Positions 17,498-26,087 are shown, counted from the stretch's first letter. The stretch is 64,000 bases of DNA from Herbaspirillum sp. SJZ107 (GCF_006715485.1 NZ_VFNH01000003.1:1076928-1140927); one strand, 5' to 3'. Numbers and translations: made by a program. Notes: generated from the letters alone by a model not told the origin.

Positions 17498-18883
17498 TCA
17501 ATGCAACAGCGTGTCGAGCACGTTGCGCGTGATCCGTTCTACGCGGCGGTCGCGCGCGTTGCCGAGCACCTGCGCCCAATCGGTGGTGCCGGCCGAGAAG
17601 ACGGTGCCGCCGGCCTTGCCGCTGCCTGCGCCGCCACGCCAGCCTGCGTGCCGGAACAGGCCGAGCGTGGCAGCATGCAGGCCTTCTCCGGCCGCCAGGC
17701 CTTCGCGCGGCGGCAACTCCTGCCAGCCGGCATCCAGCGGCGCCACGGCCAGCGGCTGGTAGCCGGGCGGCGTGCCGGTTGCAACAGCGCCGGCTGCCAG
17801 CCGCGCACCTTCCATGCCGTCCAGCGCATCGAGCGGTGCGCCGTCGCATTCGTAGCCGGCCAGCGGCGGCCAGGTATCGCGGCCGAACGCGTCCCCGCGC
17901 ACCAGTCCGGTGCCGGCGAATACCCAGTGGCGCGGCTGCTGGACGATGAAGCCGCGCGTCGTGCGTGGCCCGTCCCACCAGCCGCCGCCGTGGCGGTAGC
18001 TGACGCCGCCGAGGCCGTCTTCCGGCCGGCCAGCGCCGCTGGCGGGCCACCAGTGATCGCGCGCGCCCTGCGGTCCGCCCTGGTGGCACACCATCGCCGC
18101 GCCGCCGTCGACCAGGTGGATGCGCCACCAGCACAGGTTGGCGCCGAAAAAGGCAAGATTGCCGCCGCCCGCAGCAAACGACTCGACCGCATTGCGCGTC
18201 GCTTCGCTCCAGTATTCGTCGTGGCCGCTCGACACCAGCAGGCGCCGTCCGTTCAGCAGGCCGGGATCGGCGTGGATGTCGAGGTCGGTGCAGAAGTCGG
18301 CCGCGTAGCCGGCACGCGCCATCCAGCGGATGAAGCGCGCATCCCAGTGGGCGAAGGACTGGCGCGGCGAGGCCGCATCGTAATGGTCGGGGGCACCCCA
18401 GACGTAGCCGCCGATGCCGCCGCCAGGACGGCGCAGCGACACGCGCGCGCCTGGCGGCTCAAGCGAGCGCGGCGGGCTGGCATAAAAGCAGGCGCCGCCG
18501 CTGCAGTTGTAGGCGTGGTAGGTGGCCAGCGGCAGCTTATACAGCAGCGACCGGCCGTTGCCGCGCACCACGAACAGGGCGGCGCCGTCACCCCGTGCCA
18601 GGTCGAAGGCGCGCTTGCGGCCTTCTTCCTCGAGGTCGGCGATCACCACGCCGGACGGCCAGCCGGCCGGGATGGCGAATGTGTAGGCAGGCCAGGCCCA
18701 GTCCTGGTCCGCGGCGCGCGCCTCGGCCTGTACACCGGGTAGCCAGTCGGAACGCTGCAGCAGTGCGGGCCCGTCGGACCAGCGCTGGAAGGCGACCCGG
18801 AAGCGCGGGCTGTCGGTCGACACGTGCAGGGTCAGCGTGCCGCCGGGCCACACGCTGGCCTGCCCCGGATAGGCGCGGATCAT
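17498..18883 (-). CDS. N,N-dimethylformamidase large-subunit-like protein
   Basis: 461 residues from the ATG at 18883, which overlaps the TGA of the carbamoyltransferase gene (ATGA). The protein resembles the C-terminal region of the N,N-dimethylformamidase beta subunit: YKLPLATYHAYNCSGGACFY, VSLRRPG, a DLDIHADPGLL stretch and the VSSGHDEYWS motif, then LAFFGANLCWWRIH. An N-terminal beta-sandwich (about residues 1-100) precedes it. No signal peptide. Known relatives hydrolyse small amides, but most are uncharacterised. Placement directly after a carbamoyl donor enzyme suggests a role on N-acyl or carbamoyl groups of a glycan; this is inference. Confidence 0.75.
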   Translation of the reverse strand: MIRAYPGQASVWPGGTLTLHVSTDSPRFRVAFQRWSDGPALLQRSDWLPGVQAEARAADQDWAWPAYTFAIPAGWPSGVVIADLEEEGRKRAFDLARGDGAALFVVRGNGRSLLYKLPLATYHAYNCSGGACFYASPPRSLEPPGARVSLRRPGGGIGGYVWGAPDHYDAASPRQSFAHWDARFIRWMARAGYAADFCTDLDIHADPGLLNGRRLLVSSGHDEYWSEATRNAVESFAAGGGNLAFFGANLCWWRIHLVDGGAAMVCHQGGPQGARDHWWPASGAGRPEDGLGGVSYRHGGGWWDGPRTTRGFIVQQPRHWVFAGTGLVRGDAFGRDTWPPLAGYECDGAPLDALDGMEGARLAAGAVATGTPPGYQPLAVAPLDAGWQELPPREGLAAGEGLHAATLGLFRHAGWRGGAGSGKAGGTVFSAGTTDWAQVLGNARDRRVERITRNVLDTLLH

Positions 18884-20559
18884 GCGGGCAGCTCCGGCTC
18901 GATGCGCTTGGTGACGAGGAAGGGCGGCATGGACAGTGCGTGCAGCGGCATCTGGCGGAACGCGGCGAGCGCTTCGCGCGGCGTCTCGACGATCGGTTCG
19001 TCCTTGCCGTTGAACGAGGTGTTGAGCAGGATCGGCACGCCAGTGCGCGCCTCGAAGCCGCCCAGCAGGCGGCGCAGCAGCGGATCGCCGTCGGGGCCGA
19101 CCGTCTGCAGGCGCGCGGTGCCGTCGACGTGGGTGATGGCCGGCACCCGCGCCGCCATCTGCGGGCGCACCGGGGCCGCGAACTGCATGAAGGGAGACGG
19201 GCCGGGCAGGTCGAAATACGCGGGCGCACGCTCCTCGAGCACGACCGGCGCCAGCGGCCGGAACCATTCGCGCTGCTTGACGCGGGCATTGATCCAGTCG
19301 CGCATGGCGGCGCGGCGCGGGTCGGCCAGGATGCTGCGGTGGCCCAGCGCACGCGGCCCGAACTCGCTCGCTCCCTGCAGCAGGCCGAGCACACGGTTGT
19401 TGCGCAGCAGGTCGAGCATGTGGCTGCTGAGCGCGTCGAGCCCCGGCAGGTAATCGACTTTCACATCGTCGCGGTCGAGCAGGGCGGCCTCGATGTCCTG
19501 GCGGCTCGGGGCCGGGCCGAGGTCGTCGCGGGTCCAGCGGAAGGCAGGGCTTTCGTGGCACAGTTCGGCCAGGCCGTACATGGCGCAACCCAGCGCCGTG
19601 CCGGCGTCGCTCGGTGCCGGCGGGATGAAGACCTCGCGGAAGGGCGTTTCGCGCAGCAGCCTTTCGTTGGCCGAGCAGTTCAGCGCGGTGCCACCGGCAA
19701 AGCACAGCCGCGGCAGGCCGGTCTGCGCGTGCAGCCAGCGCGCCACCTCGAGCAGTGCATCCTCGAAGGCGCGCTGGCCGGCGGCCGCCAGGTTGGCGCA
19801 GTCGTCGAAGGCGGTGCCCGGCTGGCCGTAGCGGAAGCGTTCGCGCTCGTGCAGGATGGCGCGCCACGGCGCCGGGATGCTGACCTGGCCGGCTTCCACG
19901 TCGAGCGGCGGCAGGCCGAGGACGCGCGCGTTGCCGTGCGGCGCCAGGCCCATCACCTTGCCCTCGTTGCCTTCGCCGGGGAACACGGTTTGCGTCAGCA
20001 GGAAATAGAACATGCCGAGGCCGACCAGGCGCGCATCGTCGCGGTTCCAGACCTGCTTGTCGATGCACAGCACGCGTTCGCGGTCGGCGCGGTAGAACGA
20101 GGCGACTTCGCGCCAGTCGCCGGGGACGTAGGCGGCGCCGCCCCAGTGCTCGGTCAGCTCGGACACCGGGCTGCCTTGCCCGTCGACGATCATGACGGCG
20201 GCGTCGCGGAACGGCGAAGGGTGGAATACGCTGTAGACGTGCGCCAGGTGGTGCGAGATGCGCGCGCGCCGGCAGTCGGGGGCGAGGCGCAGGCTAGCGG
20301 TGAGCTCGTCTTCGTACAGCGCCAGGTTGCCGGCTTCCAGGTCCGACGAAAAGCATTCGACCACGACGTCGATCGGGCGCTCGGGCCAGGGCAGGCGCGG
20401 GCCGTAGTGGTCGCGGAAATCGCCGACCTTGCCCCAGTGGTGCTTGCGCCGCGTAAGACGCTCTTTCTGGATCGCCCACAGCAGGCGCGATCCCTGCATC
20501 AGGCAGACGCTGGCATCCTGCGTCCGGTTGATGCCAAGCACGACGGGCGCCTCGTTCAT
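18880..20559 (-). CDS. Carbamoyltransferase, NodU/CmcH family
   Basis: 559 residues. The ATG at 20559 has AGGAG six bases upstream; the open frame continues to 20607 without such a site. The N-terminal HSP70-like part starts VVLGINRTQDASVCL and holds the metal-site motif ISHHLAHVYS, then VDGQG and LCFAGGTALNCSAN. The C-terminal part has GASEFGPRALGHRSILADPR and LNTSFNGKDEPIVETP, both characteristic. These enzymes use carbamoyl phosphate and ATP to O-carbamoylate sugars or antibiotics via carbamoyl-adenylate. It leads a minus-strand operon with a DMFase-like protein and a GT9, so a carbamoylated glycan is the likely product. Confidence 0.9.
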   Translation of the reverse strand: MNEAPVVLGINRTQDASVCLMQGSRLLWAIQKERLTRRKHHWGKVGDFRDHYGPRLPWPERPIDVVVECFSSDLEAGNLALYEDELTASLRLAPDCRRARISHHLAHVYSVFHPSPFRDAAVMIVDGQGSPVSELTEHWGGAAYVPGDWREVASFYRADRERVLCIDKQVWNRDDARLVGLGMFYFLLTQTVFPGEGNEGKVMGLAPHGNARVLGLPPLDVEAGQVSIPAPWRAILHERERFRYGQPGTAFDDCANLAAAGQRAFEDALLEVARWLHAQTGLPRLCFAGGTALNCSANERLLRETPFREVFIPPAPSDAGTALGCAMYGLAELCHESPAFRWTRDDLGPAPSRQDIEAALLDRDDVKVDYLPGLDALSSHMLDLLRNNRVLGLLQGASEFGPRALGHRSILADPRRAAMRDWINARVKQREWFRPLAPVVLEERAPAYFDLPGPSPFMQFAAPVRPQMAARVPAITHVDGTARLQTVGPDGDPLLRRLLGGFEARTGVPILLNTSFNGKDEPIVETPREALAAFRQMPLHALSMPPFLVTKRIEPELPA

Positions 20560-20684
20560 CGCTCTCTCCTGGTGGGTGCGCATGCGGGTAGTCGTATGGT
20601 CCAGCAAAGTCTTTGAACACAGCGGACGACTTTAGTTCGGCGTATCATCAGGCTAATGACCAATGGATATTCAGCCGATTTCCC

Positions 20685-21506
20685 ATGCTGCACACGCCCG
20701 CTTCCTTCACGCCCCTGATGGCATCCCGCTCCAGCCCGGATGCCCTGTCGTTCATCTTTCACGCCGGCCGCCTGCTGGTGCGCGAAGCCGACCTGGCCCT
20801 GCCGGACGAGGCTACCGTAACCAGCCTGCGCCTCGATCCGCAGCGCCTGCAGCCGGTCGGCCTGCTGGACGAGCGTTATTGCCAGGCCGGCTGGGTCGAC
20901 GACGAGGCACTGGCGCCGAGCGGCTATGGCTGGCGCGGCCTGCGCTCGCTGTTCGGCGAGCTCGACGAAGGCTTGCTGGGCGTGGCGATGCGCGCGGTGC
21001 AGATCGCGGAATGGGCGCGCACGCACCGCTTCTGCGGCGCCTGCGGCAGCGGCACCGCACTGGCCAGCGGCGAGCGCTGCTTCAAGTGCGTGAACTGCGG
21101 TCACATGGCCTATCCGCGCATCTCGCCGGCGATGATGGTGTTGATCCGCAAGGAAGACAAGGTGCTGCTGGCCCTGCATGCGCAGTCCGCCGTCCAGCGC
21201 TTCGTGCCGCTGGCCGGCTTCCTGGAAGCCGGCGAGACGATCGAGGAAGCGGTGCACCGCGAGGTGTTCGAGGAAGTCGGCCTGCGCGTGCACAACCTGA
21301 ACTACTTCGGCAGCCAGTCATGGCCGTTCCCGCATTCGCTGATGATCGCCTTCACCGCCGATTATCTCGACGGCGAGATCAAGACCGATCCCAACGAAAT
21401 CCTGGAAGCGCGCTGGTTCGGCCCCGGCGACGAATGGCCGGAGCGGGTGCCGCATATCTCGATTTCGAGCATCTTGGTGGATGCCCACCGGCCGAAGGCC
21501 GACTAA
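20685..21506 (+). CDS. nudC: NAD(+) diphosphatase / NAD-cap hydrolase
   Basis: 273 residues. Zinc ligands Cys117, Cys120, Cys135 and Cys138 form the zinc ribbon; the Nudix box GX5EX7REUXEEXGU is complete at about 178-200 (starting GFLEAGET, ending EEVGL). The diagnostic SQSWPFPHS motif after it identifies the NudC subfamily. It hydrolyses NAD(H) to NMN and AMP and removes NAD caps from RNA. The ATG at 20685 is chosen; a TTG at 20613 would add 24 residues with no family resemblance. Its TAA overlaps the stop of the convergent membrane-protein gene. Confidence 0.93.
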   Translation: MLHTPASFTPLMASRSSPDALSFIFHAGRLLVREADLALPDEATVTSLRLDPQRLQPVGLLDERYCQAGWVDDEALAPSGYGWRGLRSLFGELDEGLLGVAMRAVQIAEWARTHRFCGACGSGTALASGERCFKCVNCGHMAYPRISPAMMVLIRKEDKVLLALHAQSAVQRFVPLAGFLEAGETIEEAVHREVFEEVGLRVHNLNYFGSQSWPFPHSLMIAFTADYLDGEIKTDPNEILEARWFGPGDEWPERVPHISISSILVDAHRPKAD

Positions 21507-22387
21507 GGCAGGCGTGCCGGTGACGGCGTGGCCGCGATCCGGCCTTCCAGCCGCAGTCCGGGCGGGATCTCTTCCGGCTTGTTGCCGGTATTGCGCATGC
21601 GTACCAGGCGCTGCATCAGGTCGAACCAGAACGGCGCCCCGAACAGCGTGGTCGAGGCGGTCAGCAGCCAGCCCGACACCTGCAGCGCAAAGTCGGCGTT
21701 CACCTGCGGCGGGAAGCTGCGCCAGCCGATCGGCAGCGTCATGAGGGCATCGACCAGCGCCGGATCGATCGCATCCGGTACGTCCTGCAGGTGCGCCACC
21801 AGCGCCGGCTGCTGCCACAGCGTGCGGAACAGGTGGATGCTGTCGATGTTGAACAGGATCGCCAGCAGCAGCGACAGCAGGAATGAGATCAGGAGCTGGC
21901 ACCGTTTATAAGTGCCGGACATGCGCGCCATCGCATTGTCGAACCAGCCGGCCAGCATGTCCTGGAACTGCTGCAGGTCGCGTGCCCGGTTGTACATGCC
22001 CTGCAGCGCGGTGCGCAGCTGCGGGTCGGGAATGGCGTCGATGGCGCCGCGCAGGGCCAGGAAGTCGCAGGGTGCCTTCCACAGGCTGTCGACCAGGGCA
22101 ATCGCAAAATGCGCGGGTTCGATGTACGATGGTTTGGTGCGCAGCGACGCTTCGTCCTGCGCCGTGCCGTCGGTGTGCGGATTGACCAGCGGATGGGCGT
22201 ACACGGCGCGCGCCAGGCCGTCGAAACGCGGGTCGTTGAGCATGCTCTTGACGCCGGCCAGCAAGGTATTGGCGCGCAGCCGGAACAGCGCCGCCAGCGC
22301 CTCCTGCAGGGTGCTCACGATGAGGGCGACCGTGCCGTAGCAAAACGTCAGGCCGACCGCGACTTCCAGGACAGTGCTGCCGAGCAT
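21503..22387 (-). CDS. Uncharacterised membrane protein
   Basis: 294 residues. A hydrophobic N-terminus (VLEVAVGLTFCYGTVALIVSTLQEALAAL), a mid segment CQLLISFLLSLLLAILFNIDSIHLF at about 163-187 and a C-terminal segment around GWLLTASTTLFGAPFWFDLM give three or four membrane passes. A soluble region of about 115 residues lies between the first two. GGGAG precedes the ATG by about seven bases. No family was recognised and the neighbours (nudC, folE) give no functional hint. Confidence 0.75.
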   Translation of the reverse strand: MLGSTVLEVAVGLTFCYGTVALIVSTLQEALAALFRLRANTLLAGVKSMLNDPRFDGLARAVYAHPLVNPHTDGTAQDEASLRTKPSYIEPAHFAIALVDSLWKAPCDFLALRGAIDAIPDPQLRTALQGMYNRARDLQQFQDMLAGWFDNAMARMSGTYKRCQLLISFLLSLLLAILFNIDSIHLFRTLWQQPALVAHLQDVPDAIDPALVDALMTLPIGWRSFPPQVNADFALQVSGWLLTASTTLFGAPFWFDLMQRLVRMRNTGNKPEEIPPGLRLEGRIAATPSPARLP

Positions 22388-22543
22388 GTTTGTCTCCCAA
22401 GCGGTGATAAGGACGTCAACAACGCTAGCGCATCGCTACAACGGATGCGTCCGGTTTGGTCAACAGTCGGCCTGCAGCCTGTAGGTCCACAGCATTTTCT
22501 ATATACTCTCGGCAGTTTTATCTACACATATTTAGGGACCACC

Positions 22544-23110
22544 ATGTCTGACAAAGAACTCTTCACCGAAAACGACTGGCGCCGCATGTTGGCCAGCATC
22601 GGCGAAGATCCCGATCGTCCGGGCTTGCACGAGACGCCGGCGCGCGTCGCCAAGGCCTGGAAACACTGGACTTCCGGCTACGACCAGGATCCGGTCGAAA
22701 TCCTGAAGGCCTTCGAAGACGGCGCCGAGCAATACAACGAACTGATCGTGGTGCGCGGCATTCCGGTCTACAGCCATTGCGAACACCACCTGGCGCCGTT
22801 CTTCGGCAAGGCCACCGTCGGCTATCTGCCGAACGGCAAGATCGTCGGCCTGTCGAAACTGACCCGCCTGGTCGACGTGTTTTCCAAGCGCCTGCAGGTG
22901 CAGGAACGCCTGACCGTGCAGATCGCGAATACGCTGATGGAAGTGCTGGAGCCGAAAGCCGTCGGCGTGGTCATCAAGTGCCGCCACATGTGCATGGAAA
23001 GCCGCGGCATCCGCACCCCGGGCGAGGAAACCATCACCTCGGCCATGCTGGGCGAACTGCAGCCGAACCTGGCGCTGCGTACCGAGTTCCTGGCGCTGGC
23101 CCGCGACTGA
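22544..23110 (+). CDS. folE: GTP cyclohydrolase I
   Basis: 188 residues. The zinc site is visible: Cys and His in YSHCEHHLAPF and the second Cys in KCRHMCMESRGI. GKIVGLSKLTRLVDVFSKRLQVQERLT is the conserved middle. The enzyme converts GTP to 7,8-dihydroneopterin triphosphate, the first step of folate and tetrahydrobiopterin synthesis, as a cytoplasmic decamer. TAGGGA lies nine bases before the ATG. It stands as a single gene with its own terminator. Confidence 0.96.
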   Translation: MSDKELFTENDWRRMLASIGEDPDRPGLHETPARVAKAWKHWTSGYDQDPVEILKAFEDGAEQYNELIVVRGIPVYSHCEHHLAPFFGKATVGYLPNGKIVGLSKLTRLVDVFSKRLQVQERLTVQIANTLMEVLEPKAVGVVIKCRHMCMESRGIRTPGEETITSAMLGELQPNLALRTEFLALARD

Positions 23111-23147
23111 GCGCGCGTCGGCAAAGGCGCCACGAGCGCTTTCCCCC

Positions 23148-23182
23148 AGGGCGGCATGCACGCCGCCCTGTCTTTCTCCCTC
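23148..23182 (+). terminator. Intrinsic terminator after folE
   Basis: Perfect 8-bp stem AGGGCGGC / GCCGCCCT with loop ATGCAC, followed by a pyrimidine tract (GTCTTTCTCCCTC). It lies 38 bp after the folE stop. Confidence 0.7.
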
Positions 23183-23316
23183 ATTTTCCTGTATGCACTG
23201 CGAGTGCGCATGACCATGCACGCCTGCACCATCGTGGTACACAGGGATGCGGAACGCATGCTACACTCGTATTGACGAAGTTTAAAAGTCAACACGGGAG
23301 TGGTCCCATTCAGCTT

Positions 23317-23340
23317 CGATCGGGAACCTGTTCCGGATCG
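23317..23340. promoter_or_regulatory. 24-bp imperfect palindrome upstream of the DUF4096 gene
   Basis: Twelve-base half-sites pair at 10 of 12 positions, with CGATC at one edge, GATCG at the other and GGAAC/GTTCC inside. It lies about 30 bp before the ATG at 23371, so it may be an operator, a leader hairpin or a transposon-end remnant. Confidence 0.4.
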
Positions 23341-23370
23341 GGCGTTCCAAGTCATTTTGAGGCGAGCGAC

Positions 23371-23694
23371 ATGTCCAGGCCAATATTCCCGAGCGATGTA
23401 CCGCGTGAGCAGTTCGACCAGGTGCGCGACATGCTGGAAGCGGCGCGCCGCAAGACCCGTCCGCGCAAGCACGACCTGTACGACGTATTTTGCGCTGTCC
23501 TGTATTTCCTCCACACCGGCAGCGCCTGGCGCAGCATGCCGCCCGAATTTCCGCCCTGGCGTACCGTGCACGAGTATTTCACGCAATGGACTATGCTGCG
23601 CGAGGGCGACCGCACCCTGCTCGAGCAGGCGCTCGACCGTCTCGGACGCAGCGCCGAAATCACGCGGCTGCGCCAGTTGACCGGACAACGCTAG
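23371..23694 (+). CDS. Stand-alone IS5-type transposase N-terminal domain (DUF4096)
   Basis: 107 residues matching the DUF4096 domain that forms the first part of IS5-group transposases: SDVPREQFDQVRDMLE, then DVFCAVLYFLHTGSAWRSMPPEFPPWRTVHEYFTQW. The catalytic DDE region normally encoded downstream is absent; an aldo/keto reductase gene starts 20 bp after the stop. No terminal inverted repeats or target duplication were seen. It is either a decayed remnant or a domesticated DNA-binding domain; the intact frame slightly favours retention. Confidence 0.75.
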   Translation: MSRPIFPSDVPREQFDQVRDMLEAARRKTRPRKHDLYDVFCAVLYFLHTGSAWRSMPPEFPPWRTVHEYFTQWTMLREGDRTLLEQALDRLGRSAEITRLRQLTGQR

Positions 23695-23714
23695 CCAAAG
23701 GAAATCTACAGAAG

Positions 23715-24713
23715 ATGCACACCACCGGACTTGGACAACACGGCCCGCGCGTCTCGCGCCTCGGCCTGGGCTGCATGGGCATGTCTGACCTGTACGGTCC
23801 GGCAGACCGTGACGAAAGCATCGCCACCCTGCGCGCCGCGCTCGACGCCGGCATCACGCTGCTCGATACCGGCGACTTCTATGGCATGGGCCATAACGAG
23901 ATGCTGATCCGCGATGCGCTGGCCGGGCGCCCGCGCGAGAACGTGCAGATCAGCGTCAAGTTCGGCGCCCTGCGCGGCCCGGACGGGGCCTGGAACGGCT
24001 ACGACTGCCGCCCCAAAGCGGTGCGCAACTTCGTCGCCTATACCCTCAAGCGCCTCGGCACCGACTACATCGACATCTACCGCCCGGCGCGCCTCGATCC
24101 CGACGTGCCGATCGAAGAGACCGTGGGCGCGATCGCCGACCTGGTCAAGGCCGGCTACGTCCGCCACATCGGCCTGTCCGAAGTCGGCGCCGACACGCTG
24201 CAGCGCGCCAGCAGCGTGCACCCGATCAGCGACCTGCAGATCGAATATTCCATCATCTCGCGCGGCATCGAAGCTGCGATCCTGCCGACTGCGCGCCGGC
24301 TCGGCATCGGCATCACCGCCTACGGCGTGCTGTCGCGCGGCCTGATCAGCGGGCACTGGAGCCGCGCGCGCGGCGGCGACAAGGATTTCCGCAGCCTCGC
24401 CAGCCCGCGCTTCCAGGGCGACAACCTGGATGCCAACCTGGCCCTGGTCGAGCGCATGCGCGCGCTGGCGCAGGACCTGGACGTGACCGTGGCCCAGCTG
24501 GCGATCGCCTGGGTGGCGGCGCAGGGCGCCGACGTGGTCCCGCTGGTCGGCGCACGCAAGCGCGACCGGCTGCAGGAAGCGCTGGGCGCGGCCGACCTGG
24601 TACTCAAGCCCGAGGACCTGGCGCGCCTGGAAGCGATCGTACCGCCGAATGCGGCCGCGGGCGAGCGCTACAACGCCGCACAGATGGCGCACCTCGACAG
24701 CGAGATGGGTTGA
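23715..24713 (+). CDS. Aldo/keto reductase
   Basis: 332 residues, TIM-barrel family with GLGCMGMSDLYGPADRDES at the start. The catalytic Asp and Tyr are in DTGDFYGMGHNE and the Lys in SVKFG. At the fourth tetrad position, where most of this family have Y-L-H-R-x-D, the sequence is IYRPARLDP, with Ala in place of His. The NADPH-binding end (LVGARKRDRLQEAL) is intact. It should reduce aldehydes or ketones in the cytoplasm; the substrate is unknown. It begins 20 bp after the DUF4096 gene. Confidence 0.9.
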   Translation: MHTTGLGQHGPRVSRLGLGCMGMSDLYGPADRDESIATLRAALDAGITLLDTGDFYGMGHNEMLIRDALAGRPRENVQISVKFGALRGPDGAWNGYDCRPKAVRNFVAYTLKRLGTDYIDIYRPARLDPDVPIEETVGAIADLVKAGYVRHIGLSEVGADTLQRASSVHPISDLQIEYSIISRGIEAAILPTARRLGIGITAYGVLSRGLISGHWSRARGGDKDFRSLASPRFQGDNLDANLALVERMRALAQDLDVTVAQLAIAWVAAQGADVVPLVGARKRDRLQEALGAADLVLKPEDLARLEAIVPPNAAAGERYNAAQMAHLDSEMG

Positions 24714-24799
24714 CGAGGCAGGGTGGCGAAGCCCGGTTGATCTAGCGCAGGTTTACGGCTGAGCTCGCTCTTCCGGGCAGGACGACGGGCGTCTATAAC

Positions 24800-24831
24800 G
24801 AAGTGATGTTCCCTAGCGAAGCCATCACTTC
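24800..24831 (+). promoter_or_regulatory. Hairpin at the translation start of the PAP2 gene
   Basis: Perfect 9-bp inverted repeat GAAGTGATG (24800-24808) and CATCACTTC (24823-24831) with a 14-base loop. The right arm ends three bases before the ATG at 24835, covering the place of the ribosome binding site; no good Shine-Dalgarno sequence is visible. It may control translation. Confidence 0.45.
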
Positions 24832-24834
24832 ATC

Positions 24835-25443
24835 ATGCTCGAACACCTGAACCTGCTGTGGTTTTCCATGCTCAACGCGGACGCCGGCCTGCATGGCTGG
24901 CGCCTCGAACTCGGCATCGCCGCCGCCAAGTACCTGATCCTGCTGGTGCCGCTCGGCCTGGCCGGCCTCTGGATCGGCGGGCAGCCGCTGCAGCGCGAAG
25001 CGGCGGTCAGGGCGCTTGCCGCCACCGCCGGCGCGCTGGCGCTGAATGCCTGCATCGGCCTGCTGTGGTTCCACGCGCGTCCCTTTGCCGGCGGCATCGG
25101 CCACAGCTTCCTGCGCCATGCGCCCGACAGTTCCTTCCCGAGCGACCACGGCACCATCATGTTCACGGTGGCGCTGGTACTGGCCGGTGCCCGGGCACCG
25201 GCAGCGCGCCGCTTCGGTGCAGCGCTGCTGCCGCTTGCCGCGGTCGTGGCCTGGGCACGGGTTTTCCTTGGGGTACATTGGCCGCTCGATATGATCGGAG
25301 CGCTCGGCGTGGCGATCGCCGTGGCCCTGCTGTTCCGCAGCACGGCCGTGGACGGACCGTGCGCGGCGCTGGCCGAGTCGATGGCGACGCTGTACCGGCG
25401 CCTGCTGGCGCGGCCCATCGCGCGCGGCTGGCTGCGCCCTTGA
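24835..25443 (+). CDS. PAP2-family undecaprenyl-diphosphatase (BcrC/YbjG-like)
   Basis: 202 residues with about five membrane segments. The three phosphatase motifs are present: WFHARPF (KX6RP region), PSDHG, and ARVFLGVHWPLD (SRX5HX3D type). BcrC-like PAP2 enzymes dephosphorylate undecaprenyl diphosphate at the outer face of the inner membrane to recycle the lipid carrier for cell-wall and glycan export. Other PAP2 substrates cannot be excluded. Transcribed alone between an aldo/keto reductase and a convergent lipoprotein gene. Confidence 0.88.
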   Translation: MLEHLNLLWFSMLNADAGLHGWRLELGIAAAKYLILLVPLGLAGLWIGGQPLQREAAVRALAATAGALALNACIGLLWFHARPFAGGIGHSFLRHAPDSSFPSDHGTIMFTVALVLAGARAPAARRFGAALLPLAAVVAWARVFLGVHWPLDMIGALGVAIAVALLFRSTAVDGPCAALAESMATLYRRLLARPIARGWLRP

Positions 25444-25456
25444 GCGGCTGCTACTC

Positions 25457-25891
25457 TCAGGCAGCGCCTTCCGCTTTCTCGAACACCAGCTTCTTCTTGC
25501 CGTCCAGGTGGAACACGCCGATCGGCTGCGCCTGCACGTCGTCTCCCGGTGCCGGCAACCGGGTACAGTTGTTGGTTTCGATCTGCCACATGTCTTCGCC
25601 TGCGCGCAGCAGGAAGGTTTCCTGGCCGGTCGAGAACAGTTCGATGTTGAGGTCGGTGAGGTCGGTCTTGCCGAAATCGAAGCGGCGCTGGCAATCGGGC
25701 AGGTGTGAGGCCAGCACGCTCAGCGATGCCTGCTTGCTCCAGAAATAATCCTGCGTGACCCTCACGATCACGGCATGGTCGCGGTCGTTATCGATGGTAT
25801 AGCTGGCCGAATCGTTGACGCAGCCGGCCAGCAGCAATGTCGGCAGCAGCGTCGGCAGCAAATAAGTCAGCCTGGTAAGAGGGGAGCGCAT
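25457..25891 (-). CDS. Small lipoprotein of unknown function
   Basis: 144 residues. A hydrophobic signal with a lipobox (LLLAGC, lipidated Cys about residue 24) is followed by a globular part of about 120 residues with two more Cys (PDCQRRF and TNNCTRL) that could form a disulphide. No Asp follows the lipidated Cys (Val does), so outer-membrane sorting is expected. No family was recognised. It converges on the PAP2 gene with a 13-bp gap. Confidence 0.8.
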   Translation of the reverse strand: MRSPLTRLTYLLPTLLPTLLLAGCVNDSASYTIDNDRDHAVIVRVTQDYFWSKQASLSVLASHLPDCQRRFDFGKTDLTDLNIELFSTGQETFLLRAGEDMWQIETNNCTRLPAPGDDVQAQPIGVFHLDGKKKLVFEKAEGAA

Positions 25892-26087
25892 GAGTCATTC
25901 CTGTGTGCATCACTGCCCCGAGTATAGAACCCTTCAAACGCCATCTGCAACGCTGCACGCCGCCTCCCTTTTAAAAGTTTCCACAAGCCTTTGATTTCCA
26001 AGCGGAATTGCCTCTGCCGCGCTGCGCATTTTTTTGATTTCGGCGATGATCAATAACACACTACCAACCCGAATCGAGAGACCAGCA

